From Bettongia penicillata ogilbyi (lineage: Eukaryota; Chordata; Mammalia; Diprotodontia; Potoroidae): DNA of 64,000 nt. Below are positions 21,745 through 31,764 of the stretch, piece by piece (the first letter of the stretch is position 1; the number at the start of each line of letters is the position of its first letter). Below the pieces are notes generated by a model that made no database searches, had not been told where the DNA came from, and was given only the letters and a program-made list of their open reading frames with translations. The position numbers and the translations under genes are program-made. The DNA lies in the NCBI GenBank assembly GCA_023548195.1, contig JAJHZJ010000061.1, positions 6,588,373 through 6,652,372 on the forward strand, in the 5' to 3' direction.

Positions 21745-22417
21745 TTTCCCAGGCAGTTACTAGACTTCTGAGATTCCTCTCCACCCCCGCCTATATCTGC
21801 CCAACTAGTGCTTGGGGTCTGAGATTCAAATGCTGCTTCCCAGTCTCAGGGCTATCCGCGGCGGGAGCGGCTGCTATTCAATGTGAGCTTAAGTTCTGGT
21901 GCTGGGGAGGGGGCAGGGCCACCTCCCAGGCTCAGTTCCCTCAGGGGCTTTATGCAGAGACCTTTGGTAATGGCCCTGAGCTCCTGCCTGCTGCTCCGCG
22001 AATCCTGGGCAGCTGCCGCTGCCTCTGCCACTGCCTCCCAAGGGAGCCTGAGTCACGAAGACACCCCACTCCCCTCTTGGCCAGCCCAGAAGTTTCCCTC
22101 ACTGACCTGTAGCGCCTGTGGGTGGAGGGACCCTCGCAGCCGCTGGAGGTTCCATCCCTGAAGCCTGCTCCGGTCTGCTCCTCTGGGGCCGCTTGGTCAA
22201 GTCTGGGCAGGGTTGGGCTCTGCTGTCTGGTGCATGATGGACCCCTGGAGATGGCTTTCCAGCGCTCGCTGGAACGGAAATCTCCTCCAGTACACTGGTG
22301 CGTGGCTTGCTCTGCTCCAGAATTTGTGGGGAGTTCTTTTTACAGGAAATTTCTGGGCTGTGCATTCGGAGCTAGCATATGTGAGTCTTTCTACTCCACC
22401 ATCTTGGCTCCTCCCTC
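21745..22417 (-). promoter_or_regulatory. half-L1 5'UTR with internal promoter features
   Basis: About 670 bases, markedly richer in G+C and CpG than the flanks (for example CCGCGGCGGGAGCGG near 21,857-21,871). A YY1-type AAGATGG lies at 22,405-22,399, close to the first base, as in L1 promoters that set the start site. Small open frames on both strands here are by-products of GC content. Confidence 0.65.
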
Positions 22418-22432
22418 GATAGTTGCATTTTA
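22418..22432. repeat. target-site duplication, right copy
   Basis: GATAGTTGCATTTTA, identical to 18,850-18,864. It marks the 5' junction of the half-L1. Confidence 0.9.
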
Positions 22433-22646
22433 ACATAGTTTCCTTTGTAATCCTATATATTTTATTTTATGCACTCAAAAACATTATTCTGATATTCAAA
22501 GGCTTTACTGGACTCCAAGAGGGGGTCCGCATTACAAAAAAGGGCTAAAATTTTAGTACTTTTAAAGACAGCAGTAGAAATATGGGTTACATTACCTTTC
22601 AAAGACCCATCTTTGATTTTTGAAAAAACAAAACTATTCATTTGAA

Positions 22647-22647
22647 G

Positions 22648-22690
<43 letters not shown>

Positions 22691-22700
22691 TACACACATA
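22647..22700. repeat. (TA)n(CA)n microsatellite
   Basis: About 11 TA units followed by about 11 CA units with CATA interruptions. Confidence 0.95.
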
Positions 22701-22751
22701 GATCTGTGAGGAAAAGTTCAGATTAGGCTTTTTAAAATGAGATTATATGTA

Positions 22752-22830
22752 AAAAGTGTTTAGCATACTACTCAGCACGTAGTAGGCACTTTATAAATCC
22801 TTCTTCATCTTCTCCTGCCCCACTTTAGTC
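22752..22830 (+). mobile_element. L2/MIR 3' end fragment
   Basis: It carries 'AAAGTGTTTAGCATACTACT' and 'CAGCACGTAGTAGGCACTTT'. Confidence 0.55.
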
Positions 22831-24005
22831 TGACATTAGAAGCATGTAACAGTCCTTTACTAAGTAGTATAAATATGGATATTTGCATGCACATCTCTGC
22901 ATATGTGTTCATGTGTACACTCGTGTAGTATAATATCACTTAAAAATGAAGCAATGAACAAGTTAGGAGGTTTTCCAAATGAAGACTTTCTCCATTATGC
23001 TAAATCAGCATCACAGAAAGATTTCTAGGCAGGATTTCTGAGGTCAAATGACCTCAAATCAAATTTCATAACGTGAGAAATTATAAGATATGCTAAAAGA
23101 TAGGAAGATATTTTATGTCAGAAAATCTGAATTCCTAACTTGGAAAAGTCTAAAAGTAATGTGTTTTGTAATCTTATGAAAACCAGGAAATAAACAGTGA
23201 GAATAAGTGGAAAAATGAGAGACTACTCAAACCAGAGGCTAAGACTTTAATAAGTGGGAAATATCTAATCCAGCTAATAAAATCTGCCATAGAACAAACA
23301 CCAGTACTATTTTTTTTTAGCCTATACTACGGCACTGGTTTCTGTCATCTCCCCATTCTCTACTTTCTTTTAACTTTCTCTTTAGCCCATCTTCTATGTC
23401 CTGTAACTCGCATGTTATGGCATCTGTGATTTTTCACTTTGGGTTTTCCCCTTGTGATCATTTTTCCCCAGTCACATCACCCCAACTTCAGGCTACTGGA
23501 TGAACAGCCAAGTCTTCATGCTTGTTAGAACAGATGAGACATTCTCACTCTATGTTGTGAACCAAGTGGGTTTAGGCAGAGCAGCTGTTTCACATCTCAA
23601 AACAACAAATGAAGAAAGCATGTTTACTGTTCCCAAGTACATTGTCCTGTCTATGCCACCTGCCTTTGGTGCAACTGGACCACAGAAATAGAAAAAATGG
23701 AGCATCAGTGGGACAACAGATGTGTTTCTTGTAAAAAGAAAACAATTCTAACCCAAGTCCTAAGAGGGAAAAGTCCAGAAAACAGCAAATACACACACAA
23801 CACATGTCTGCATGTGTACATATAAGTATATATGTACATATGCATATAGATATGTGTGTACACACAGGGGGGCGGGGCATACGTGCAAATCTTGACTTAA
23901 TCTCCCAGAAATTATTCCTACAGGAAAACTTGTCAAATGCTACCAGATCTGTACCTTTATTTTGAAGACTGTCCATGATGCTTGAAATGCACTCCTTTAC
24001 CCAAT
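22831..24005. other. unassigned DNA
   Basis: No gene recognised. It includes a loose TA/CA simple stretch (23,790-23,870). A 63-codon plus-strand frame at 23,500 has no recognisable motif. Confidence 0.4.
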
Positions 24006-24135
24006 CTGGAGGTAGATTTCTCTCTTACTGTATTTTAAGCTACTAAAGGGCAGGTCTACGTTACGTCTCATTTGCTTTGCATTTCCCACAAGTTCTACGT
24101 GTCTAGTACGTAGAAGCCTCTAAATAAACATTATT
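24006..24135 (+). mobile_element. L2 3' end
   Basis: It carries 'TTTTAAGCTACTAAAGGGCA', 'CATTTGCTTTGCATTTCCCA' and 'CTAGTACGTAGAAGCCTCTA'. Several sites have drifted, including to CpG. Confidence 0.6.
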
Positions 24136-24269
24136 TATAATTAATTTCTTCTGTGCCTAATATCAATGACAATTCATTGCAGCACAATTAGTAGAGGCAA
24201 CTTGTTTTGTTGACTTTTCTGGTTTGTTCTATCTAGCCTATCTTAGGAAAGGGTGATAGATTAAAAAAA

Positions 24270-24700
24270 ACAATTTAGAGGCAGTGGATTGAGTCAAGAG
24301 ACTTGGATTTTTGTCCAAGCTCTATTCTTTATTTCTTGCATGACTGCAAGACTAGGTCATTCATTGCCATCTTTTGGCCAAGAATATATGTGCATCTTGT
24401 GTCTTTAGGGTTATTGTTAATGATCATATTTCCAAACTACAGAAGTTATTTTATTGCATTTCCATACTTGTACTGAGTGAGAAATTTCCCCCTAAATTTA
24501 TATACTTACTTATATGGATTAAATATCTCCCTCAAGAAAACATTGTGCTTCATTTAGTGGGATTCAGCATGCCAAGGATCCCACTCTTCAAATGATATCA
24601 CCTCTCTGGGCCTCAGTTTCCTCATGTATAAAATAGAAGAGTTGACTAGGTGAGATGTGAGTTCCTTCCAGCTTTAGAACTATGATCCTATAATTGGATA
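24270..24700 (+). mobile_element. MIR SINE split by about 230 bases of foreign DNA
   Basis: The MIR head is at 24,270-24,360 ('GGCAGTGGATTGAGTCAAGA'). The MIR 3' half is at 24,598-24,700 ('TCTGGGCCTCAGTTTCCTCA', then a TTCCTTCCAGCTTTAGAACT block). The 24,365-24,597 insert is AT-rich and unclassified. Confidence 0.65.
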
Positions 24701-24719
24701 CTAATTGACTTTTCAACAG

Positions 24720-25255
24720 AGACTTTTCAACAACATTATATGACTATAAAATAAACAGCAGTAACTTCAAGTACAAATGGCAATTACATATATGCAAATA
24801 TATGAAAGTATACTCTCATAAACATACATACACCCACATAGGCATCATTTGAGTCAATTTCATTGAGTCAGCTTTATTATTTGAATCAATATTTTCACAA
24901 GCTAGAAACTTTACCAGAGATAACTAAGATCTATGTCTGAGCATGCCCAGTGTGATAATCTTTTTAAAATGTAGTGCTAGAAGATCTTCTCCTCTAGGGT
25001 TGAGCCTCTGAATAAGGCTTAGATCAGATGCTAAACTATATTTAAGCACAATCCAGTGAGTAGCTGAGGTCTTTAAATGTAGCAAAAATAACTCTAAGTA
25101 TGAGTAAATCACAGTAAGAATTGTCATTGAATCATAGCTTTCATTGAAATGAGTGCGGTTGATTCATTCTCTAGAGGAGGTAACATGTTGCTGACATATT
25201 GGGCTACATCTCCATCTAAGATTCAGGAAATGATATCATAGTGATGGGAAAACCT
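24720..25255. other. unassigned AT-rich DNA
   Basis: No repeat or gene recognised. Confidence 0.4.
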
Positions 25256-25259
25256 GATG

Positions 25260-25440
25260 CTTAATATCTGAAGTCAATAGTAAATATTTATTAACACCTA
25301 CTGTGTTCCAGGTACTGTACTGGGGATACACATGTGAAAAAGAGAGTTCTTGCCTTCAAGGAGCTTATAGTCTAATAAGGGGAAGACAAAACACACACAC
25401 ATAGACACACACAAACTGAAGGAGGTGGGGAAGGAAGACA
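25260..25440 (-). mobile_element. L2 3' end, antisense
   Basis: It carries 'AATATTTATTAACACCTACT', 'GGTACTGTACTGGGGATACA', 'CTTGCCTTCAAGGAGCTTAT' and 'GGGGAAGACAAAACACACAC'. Confidence 0.8.
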
Positions 25441-25930
25441 TAGGACACCATGGAAAAAGCCAGGGAAGTCTCAAAGTAGTGTGCCGCCGAATGGAAATCA
25501 GAGGGGCAGAGGGTAGTGATGGGGTGTGAGTATAATGACTGATTCGATTTTGCAGGATGACGGTTTCCCCAATGATGAGATTCTTGGATCATGGAGAAGA
25601 GAGAGAAATTCCAAAGCAGTGCAATCAGGTAGTATTGTCCCCCAGAGACCTCAAGCACGTCAAAGAATTCACAATGCACAAAGGTGATGTCAAATCTAAT
25701 GGTTTTAGAGAAATGTTTCTGAAAAGGATCCAGTTGTCCCAAGTGGATATACGACTTCCCGCCCCCTCACTCTGCCCTGGATCACAGAAGCCCATGAGAT
25801 GCTATCATCTGAAAGTCATGTAGCTCATTTCTAAAATTTTCATGTTCACTTTTTTTCCTGGACTGGTGATTAATCATGGTGGATAATGCCCTATGCTAAA
25901 ACTTCTTCCACTAATGTAGATCAGAAATTC
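25441..25930. other. unassigned DNA with exon-like signals
   Basis: A TTTTGCAG acceptor-like site (ends 25,555) is followed by an open plus-strand frame from 25,557 to 25,823 that contains a CAG|GTAGTA donor-like site at 25,629. The predicted protein resembles nothing I know, so I do not call a gene. Confidence 0.25.
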
Positions 25931-25934
25931 TCTA

Positions 25935-26085
25935 ACTTAGAATTTTAGAGAGTTGCCAATCACCCTGGGACATAAAATGATTTATCTTAGGATCACACAG
26001 CTAGGATGTGTCAAAGGCAGGACATGATCCCAGTTCTCATGACTCCAAGACCAGTGCTCTGTCTTCTCTATCACACTGCTTCGCT
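25935..26085 (-). mobile_element. MIR SINE, antisense
   Basis: It carries 'CTTAGGATCACACAGCTAGG', 'CAAAGGCAGGACATGATCCC' and 'GACTCCAAGACCAGTGCTCT'. Confidence 0.7.
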
Positions 26086-26129
26086 TTTATGTTCCACAGG
26101 CCAAGAATGTCTTCCCATTGGAATAATGA

Positions 26130-26132
26130 CCT

Positions 26133-26219
<87 letters not shown>
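26130..26219. repeat. (AC)n(AT)n compound microsatellite
   Basis: About 12 AC units run into about 31 uninterrupted AT units. Confidence 0.95.
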
Positions 26220-26223
<4 letters not shown>

Positions 26224-27185
26224 CATATCTTTTAAAAATTATTAGGTGCATGTTTAATATTTGCACCATAATTCTGCAGGGGTTAACATATCTGTTATTT
26301 TGAAAATACTTTTGAAAAACTAGGCTTCCACATGGTACTTTCAACTGTTTAAAGTTAAGCTAATGAATTAGGATTATTAAGGTTAAAAATAAACTCTCCA
26401 TATATACTTCCTTATGTATGCATGAAAACTCAAATTGCTTAGCCATGATATAAACTTGATCTTGGTGTACAGAAGCAGAAATATATGAAAAGGTCAGTGG
26501 CTTCAGGGGGAATTCTTCCCATTATCTTCTCATAATCTTTAAATATAACATTTAAACTGTCATTTTGGGTACAAACACATATCCACATGGCTATAAATCA
26601 GTTAAATCAGCCATTTGGAGAAAACAACCACAGAATTTCCAAAGGTACCCGGCTCTGCTGAACAAAGTCTGTCTGGGAACCAGGAGCCCTGGTTACTTTT
26701 TATAGACTTTCCCTAATGTGCTGAAGCACCCTGGACCAATCATTTTGCTAAAAAGGATGATAACAGACTGCTTCCTGTCTAAGTCAACAGGATAGTCTGG
26801 GAATTAGGTGATATTTATATGGCATATAGAAGGGTAAGCAAGAAATTAAAAACAAACTCCCTGAAATAGAAATTCTTTTTTGATTGTATATGTCTTAAAT
26901 ATCAAGGAGGTTTGTTCTAGTTTTAAAAATCCATAGATATGAAATATCAGACACACATATGAACTTCTTTCACAGGTGGTACACATAGTGTTATGCAGAC
27001 AGGGAGAATCCACAGGCCAAAGGAGAGAAGCACCAAAGCAAAAACTGGTACTAGCATCAGAATTGGCACACTGCTATAATCTTTATTCAGTGACCATCCC
27101 AAACACATTTGACTTGAGCTGTTCTTTATTTTAAAAAGTTTTGGGAGGATGTTTAGGTTTATTGTAGTACTAAATTTCAGAAAAG
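26220..27185. other. unassigned DNA
   Basis: No gene or confident repeat recognised. Confidence 0.4.
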
Positions 27186-27189
27186 TAAT

Positions 27190-27430
27190 AATAGCTAGCT
27201 AGCATTTAGATAGCTTTTTAAGATTTTTAAAGTATTTTGCCTACGTTATCTCATTTGATCCTCACAAGCCTGGGAGGTAAGCGTGACTTTATTTACATTT
27301 TACAACTGAGAAAACTGAGATGGAAAGAAGTGAAGTAACTTGCCCAGGGTCAAAGTGAAAGTGCCTGAGGCAGGATTCGAATTCAGCTCTTCTTTCTGAT
27401 TTAAAGTCTAATGCTCTGTTCCCTGCTTCA
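27190..27430 (-). mobile_element. MIR3-type marsupial SINE, antisense
   Basis: It carries 'AATAGCTAGCTAGCATTTAG', 'TTATCTCATTTGATCCTCAC', 'CCTGGGAGGTAAGCGTGACT' and 'GAAGTAACTTGCCCAGGGTC'. Confidence 0.8.
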
Positions 27431-27539
27431 CCTAGGCTTCCGTTAGAATATTACTGCTACGATAATCTTTTACAAAATCAATGTTAGGTTAATGACAATC
27501 AAAAAAAAAAAAGAAAAGAAATGATTTTGGCAGGGAGAG

Positions 27540-27770
27540 GGTCTAGAGCTGTGATTTCATTGTACAGGGAACTTCCCAGGTAGAAACCCATCCTATGGAC
27601 ACAGACTGGCAACTCATCAATAACTTCTGATCTGAGAAGTGCCCGAGACGCATGGAAGTTAAATGTCTTCCTGAATGTCACAAAACCAGTATATTTCACA
27701 GGTAGGACCTGAACCTGGAACTTCCAGACTCCAAAGTTAATCTGATCTCCATTATACCACTGTCATCAAG
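27540..27770 (-). mobile_element. diverged MIR-like SINE, antisense
   Basis: The end at 27,700-27,765 ('TAGGACCTGAACCTGGAACT', 'CCATTATACCACTGTCATC') fits antisense MIR. The 27,540-27,690 part is weaker. Confidence 0.4.
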
Positions 27771-28195
27771 AGATATGACCTTTAAAAAAAAGATATGATC
27801 TTAAAATTCATGTCTTTATTTCTTCTGGATAAATGCCAATGGAAGCAATAACTATCTAAAAAAGGGGGGAATCACTTTTTTTAGAGTAAACCTTTAAGAA
27901 GGATTTTTAAATCCTCCTCAAATATGGGGTTAGGCAGTGGTGAGAATGATCCATTTTTTTCTACAGTGCAGAGATGCTGACAGGAAGAGATAATCTTTGC
28001 TCAGTGTTCTATACCTAACCCCAAAGAGGATGGTATGAAGACAAACAACCCACATATAAACCAATCTTATAAATTGGCATCACCTCACAGATGATTAATG
28101 CACAATACACATTGAGTTCTGACCGTGGATGTGATAAATTGGGATGACTAGACAAGCCAGGTTTAAGTGTGGGAGGTGCTATCATTAAATATTTA
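27771..28195. other. unassigned DNA
   Basis: Nothing recognised. Confidence 0.35.
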
Positions 28196-28290
28196 TATAA
28201 CACTTCTATGCAATCAGTGTAATTGTGCCAAGCATATAAAGTCTCTGCCCTAAGGAGCTTGCCGTAAGGAGTTACGTTGCTTGTTTTAGA
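28196..28290 (-). mobile_element. L2 3' end, antisense, decayed
   Basis: It carries 'TGTGCCAAGCATATAAAGTC' and 'TCTGCCCTAAGGAGCTTGCC'. Confidence 0.5.
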
Positions 28291-28439
28291 GATGTCTGTT
28301 CTCTCATTCCATCAAATTAGAGATCTACTTCAACACGTCAAAGAATTAGCTTTTTAATATAATTGAGATGTATGAAGATTTTCTTTGAAAAAATAAAAAG
28401 TTATAAATATATTCTACCATAATAACTTTTTAGAAATTA

Positions 28440-28918
28440 AATATGGTTCTATAAGAAATGATGAGCAGGATGATCAGAAAAGCTTGGAAAAATTTATATG
28501 AACTGATGCAGAGTGAAGTAAGTAGAGCCTGGAGAACATTGTACACAGTAATAAAAATGTTGTATGTTGATCAGCTGTGAATGTCTTAGTTTTTCTCAGC
28601 AATACAGTGATCTAAGACAATTCCAAAGAACTCATGATGAAAACTGCTATCCATCTCTAGAGGAAGAACTGATGGAGTCTGAATGCAGACCAAAGCATAT
28701 TATTTTTGGGGGGGTCAAATTTTCTTTCACAAAATGACAACTACAGAAATATGTTTTACATGATTGCAAATGTACATCCTATATCATATTGCTTACCATT
28801 TTGAGGAGGAGGAAGAGGAAGGAAGGAGAGAATCTGGCACTCAAAATTTAAAAAAAAACAGAGTTGAAAATTGTTTTTACATGTAATTGAGAAAAAATAA
28901 AATACTATTTTTTAAAAA
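28440..28918 (+). mobile_element. L1 3' end in sense orientation
   Basis: It carries 'AATTTATATGAACTGATGCA', 'GAGTGAAGTAAGTAGAGCCT', 'GAGAACATTGTACACAGTAA' and 'CCATCTCTAGAGGAAGAACT', typical of marsupial L1 3' ends. It closes with AAAATAAAATACT and an A-rich tail. No ORF2 frame is retained. Confidence 0.75.
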
Positions 28919-29425
28919 GAAATTAACTATGAGTTTTGGGCTTGTTTTTTGTTGCTAACTCCCTTTAATCTGTGTCTTTCTTTACTGTTTCTTCCTACAT
29001 CACATTTGTATTTAGTAAGAGAACAGGCACAGTCCTTACTGGCTCTGCCATTACAAAGCGGTCCTCAAACAGCGGAAAGTTAAGGGAGAACATCAGAGAA
29101 CTGGAATTTCACAATCAGGAAGAAGCTTCCATATAAAAGGAGTCAATTTATGCTCTATAGAAACAAATGAAAAAAACTCTGTAAAATATTATACAATTTA
29201 ATTGACATTTGAAGTTTTCTGTGTCAGGATATATGTGCCAAAATGGAAAAGTGTTAAAGTCTCAATCAATTAAATTACTCAAAATGAAAGGTAAATAAGA
29301 TCACTCTTTAAAGGCTTGAAAACTATCTCAACACCCTCACTCCTACCTTGTCCCCAGAAAGAAATATAGCCAACAAAAATATTTTTCCTTGGTGTTTAAT
29401 TCATTTATTTCTACTTTGCTAAATA
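28919..29425. other. unassigned DNA
   Basis: No gene or known repeat recognised. Confidence 0.4.
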
Positions 29426-29429
29426 TTAA

Positions 29430-29515
29430 GGGTTTTATATAAGATGTTACTCCTTATTTTACATTTTTGTTTGATGATTTGTTTTTGCTAATGGTTATTA
29501 AGTTTATGATAATTT
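29430..29515 (+). repeat. unclassified repeat, copy A
   Basis: GGTTTTATATAAGATGTTAC, then TCCTTATT, then 'TGATGATTTGTTTTTG' and TTATTAAGTT. It matches 30,402-30,482 at roughly 80%. Confidence 0.6.
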
Positions 29516-29559
29516 GTAATGAAAATTCTTTTGTGTTTAAATGGAATTTTAAAATATTC

Positions 29560-30055
29560 AGGTGAAAAAAACCTGACCTTTTAAGGACAACAATCAGACA
29601 GCTGAGTTGTAAAAACCATAGAAGTTGACATTTCAAAGAGTATTATTCAGCCATTACCTGTAAACTAACTTGTACACAAGCAGGAAGTTGAAAGAAGGAA
29701 ACAAAGAGTGAAACATCCATGAGAAATGACATAAAGCATGATACCAAGAGAAACTTTTTTTCTGATTGGAGTAACATCCTGGTTCAAGTGAGATGTTCGA
29801 AAGTGAGACTGTAGGCTTTTCTCTCTTTTGGCTGGGCCACTGAGGGATTGGGGGAATCTAAGTCTTATAAGAGAAAGGGAGTCCCTTTGGTTCAAAAAGA
29901 AGCATAGAGAGTTCTCTGGGATCACTTGGAGACATTTTTTAATTATAGAGAAATGACAATGGAGTATCTTCTATGTACCTAGATATTTACATGTTGTCTG
30001 CCCATTAGAATGTGTGCCCTTTGAGAGTTCAATAATACGCTACAATACAATATAT
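29560..30055. other. unassigned DNA
   Basis: Nothing recognised. Confidence 0.35.
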
Positions 30056-30059
30056 ATTA

Positions 30060-30330
30060 TATGGGAAGCTAGATAAAGTGTAGGGCACTGGATTATTATA
30101 TTGTGGGGCCTGAAGTCAGAAAGACTCATGTTACTGAATTCAAATCTGGTCTCAGACTCTTACTAGCTGTGTGACCCTGGGCAAGACACATAACGTTGTT
30201 TGCCTCAGTTTTCTGATCAGTAAAATGAACAGAAGAAATGGCAAATCACTCTGGTATCTTTACTAAGAAAACCCTAAATGGGGTCACAAAGAGTTGGACA
30301 TAACTAAGACAACTGAACAATAAAAATGTA
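30060..30330 (+). mobile_element. marsupial tRNA-headed CORE-SINE, full length
   Basis: It begins 'GAAGCTAGATAAAGTGTAGG' and passes the tRNA-type B-box region 'TAGCTGTGTGACCCTGGGCA'. It ends 'AAATGGGGTCACAAAGAGTT' and 'GACATAACTAAGACAACTGA' with an A-rich tail. Confidence 0.85.
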
Positions 30331-30401
30331 TGATGTGATTGTGTGTATTAGTTTAATGTATTTATATTATATTGTACTGTATTAATACAACTTTTTTATT
30401 A

Positions 30402-30482
30402 ATGGTTTTATGTAAGATGTTACTCCTTATTATGTAAGTATATGTGATGATTTGTCTTTGGCAAATGTTATTAAGTTGGTGG
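30402..30482 (+). repeat. unclassified repeat, copy B
   Basis: It pairs with 29,430-29,515: GGTTTTATGTAAGATGTTAC, TCCTTATT, 'TGATGATTTGTCTTTGG' and TTATTAAGTT. Confidence 0.6.
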
Positions 30483-30589
30483 AACAATTCAGTCTTTATT
30501 AAATAATAGGATGAAAGTTTGTAATTTATTTATTATGCTGTAGAGAGAAACTTGTTTTAAATAGGAGAGTGATAAATTATATTCAGTAA

Positions 30590-31370
30590 AAGGCCTTTGA
30601 AGAAAGAATTAAAAATAAATTTGAGACATTTATAAATAAGTTAGTCCTAAAGAATTTGTGGGGCAAGCAACAAATTATAGAAACAATAGAAAATTTCTTC
30701 AAAGAAAGTGACAGCAATTGTCACAGTGAAAGCAAGTGACAGCAATGAGACAATATGCCAAAACTTATGGGATGAAGCTAAAGTCTTCCTCAGGGGAAAA
30801 TTGACATCCCTAAATATTTCACCAACAAAAGAAAAGAATTAGGTACACAATTAAAAAAAACACACAACCTAACACACCAAATTAAAAATCTACAATGAAA
30901 CAACAAAGTAGAAATTCTAAAAATTGAAAAGATTTTTAAAACTGAAAGTAAAAAAAAAATCGAATTGATTAGATATGTAACATTAAAGCTTATTTTGAAG
31001 AACTTGAAAAATTATTAGCCAATAAGATTGTAAAAAGAGGTAGGAAAGTCAAATCATTTGCATCAAAAATGAAAAAGGAGACTTCATAGTACCTAGAGGG
31101 GAAATAAAGGAAATTCACAAATTATTTTACCCAATTATATGATAACCAAATTTAGAGAAAACAGATAATACTTACAAAAGCCCAGATTAACAAATGAATA
31201 AATCATTTAAAATACTTAATGTTAAAGAAAGAAACTGAACAAACTCTAGATGAATTTTCCCTTCCAGAAAAACTCCAGGATCAGATGGATTCACAAATGA
31301 ATTCTAACACTAAGAGAACAATTAATTCCAATATTACATAAACTTTTTGAAAAAATGACCTGATTAGATC
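30590..31370 (+). mobile_element. L1 ORF2 fragment
   Basis: The sense strand keeps the typical order of L1 ORF2 between the endonuclease and reverse-transcriptase parts: 'CAAAACTTATGGGATGAAGC', 'CTTCCTCAGGGGAAAATTGA', 'AAACTCCAGGATCAGATGGA' and 'CACAAATGAATTCTAACAC'. The last two encode the region just before the reverse-transcriptase core (a GPDGF-like motif, here drifted). Several indels and stops; no 3' end is attached. Confidence 0.75.
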
Positions 31371-31589
31371 TACTCTGGCAGTGATATGTAAGATGAATGC
31401 TGAAGAAGGGGACAGTAGTTAAATAGTGAAGGGAAGAAAGAAGAATGAGCGAGTTCTTGAGTACAGGGTATAGGGAGTGAAAAGGAAAGTTTGAATGTGA
31501 GGAGAAATGTATATGACCTTCTGGAGTGACTAGTTGTAAGGGATGAATCAGAAACAGACAAGCTAAAAACTGGAAGTAACTTCACAGGT

Positions 31590-31760
31590 CAAGTTCTTCC
31601 CTAACTGAACAAGACCTTCTCTATGACCTAACTGACAATGGCCATCTTTCTTTTCTTGAATACTCACCACCTACTGAGGTAGTCATGCTCTCTGTCTTCT
31701 CACAGTCCTTAAAAAGTGATACCCAGGACTGAACAGAGTATTCAAGAATGCTGCCTATTG
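31590..31760 (-). mobile_element. L3/CR1 fragment, antisense
   Basis: 'CCAGGACTGAACAGAGTATT' followed by CAAGAATGCTGCC is the antisense of the L3 'gagtattgtgttcagttctggg' region. The 'CCACCTACTGAGGTAGTCAT' block also fits. Confidence 0.5.
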
Positions 31761-31764
31761 CCTC

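Larger units (their letters stand above)
18865..22417 (-). mobile_element. half-L1 (ORF1-only L1) insertion with intact 5' end and 3' transduction
   Basis: The element runs on the minus strand from 22,417 to 18,865. Its 5' end begins GAGGGAGGAGCCAAGATGG, the classic L1 start with a YY1-type AAGATGG. The order is a GC-rich 5'UTR, ORF1 (21,744-20,635), a purine-rich (on the element strand) untranslated stretch with no ORF2, an internal A-rich tail (19,626-19,602 region), about 720 bases of other DNA, then a terminal A-rich tail (18,880-18,865). Identical 15-base TSDs flank the whole unit, and the inferred nick site reads TT/AAAA. An L1 with ORF2 deleted would look the same. The half-L1 (HAL1-type) reading is favoured because the internal tail shows a complete 3' end. 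Confidence 0.8.

Noticed and set aside
21883..22436. Several 60-100-codon frames on both strands
   Set aside because: They lie in the GC-rich 5'UTR of the half-L1, where stop codons are rare by composition.
23500..23691. 63-codon plus-strand frame starting with a plausible ATG
   Set aside because: No known motif, no splice context and no CpG or codon bias. Kept only as unassigned DNA.
30060..30200. tRNA-like A/B-box sequence (also at 46,052 and 54,753)
   Set aside because: It is the head of a SINE. It lacks a foldable acceptor stem and is followed by the SINE core, so it is not a tRNA gene.
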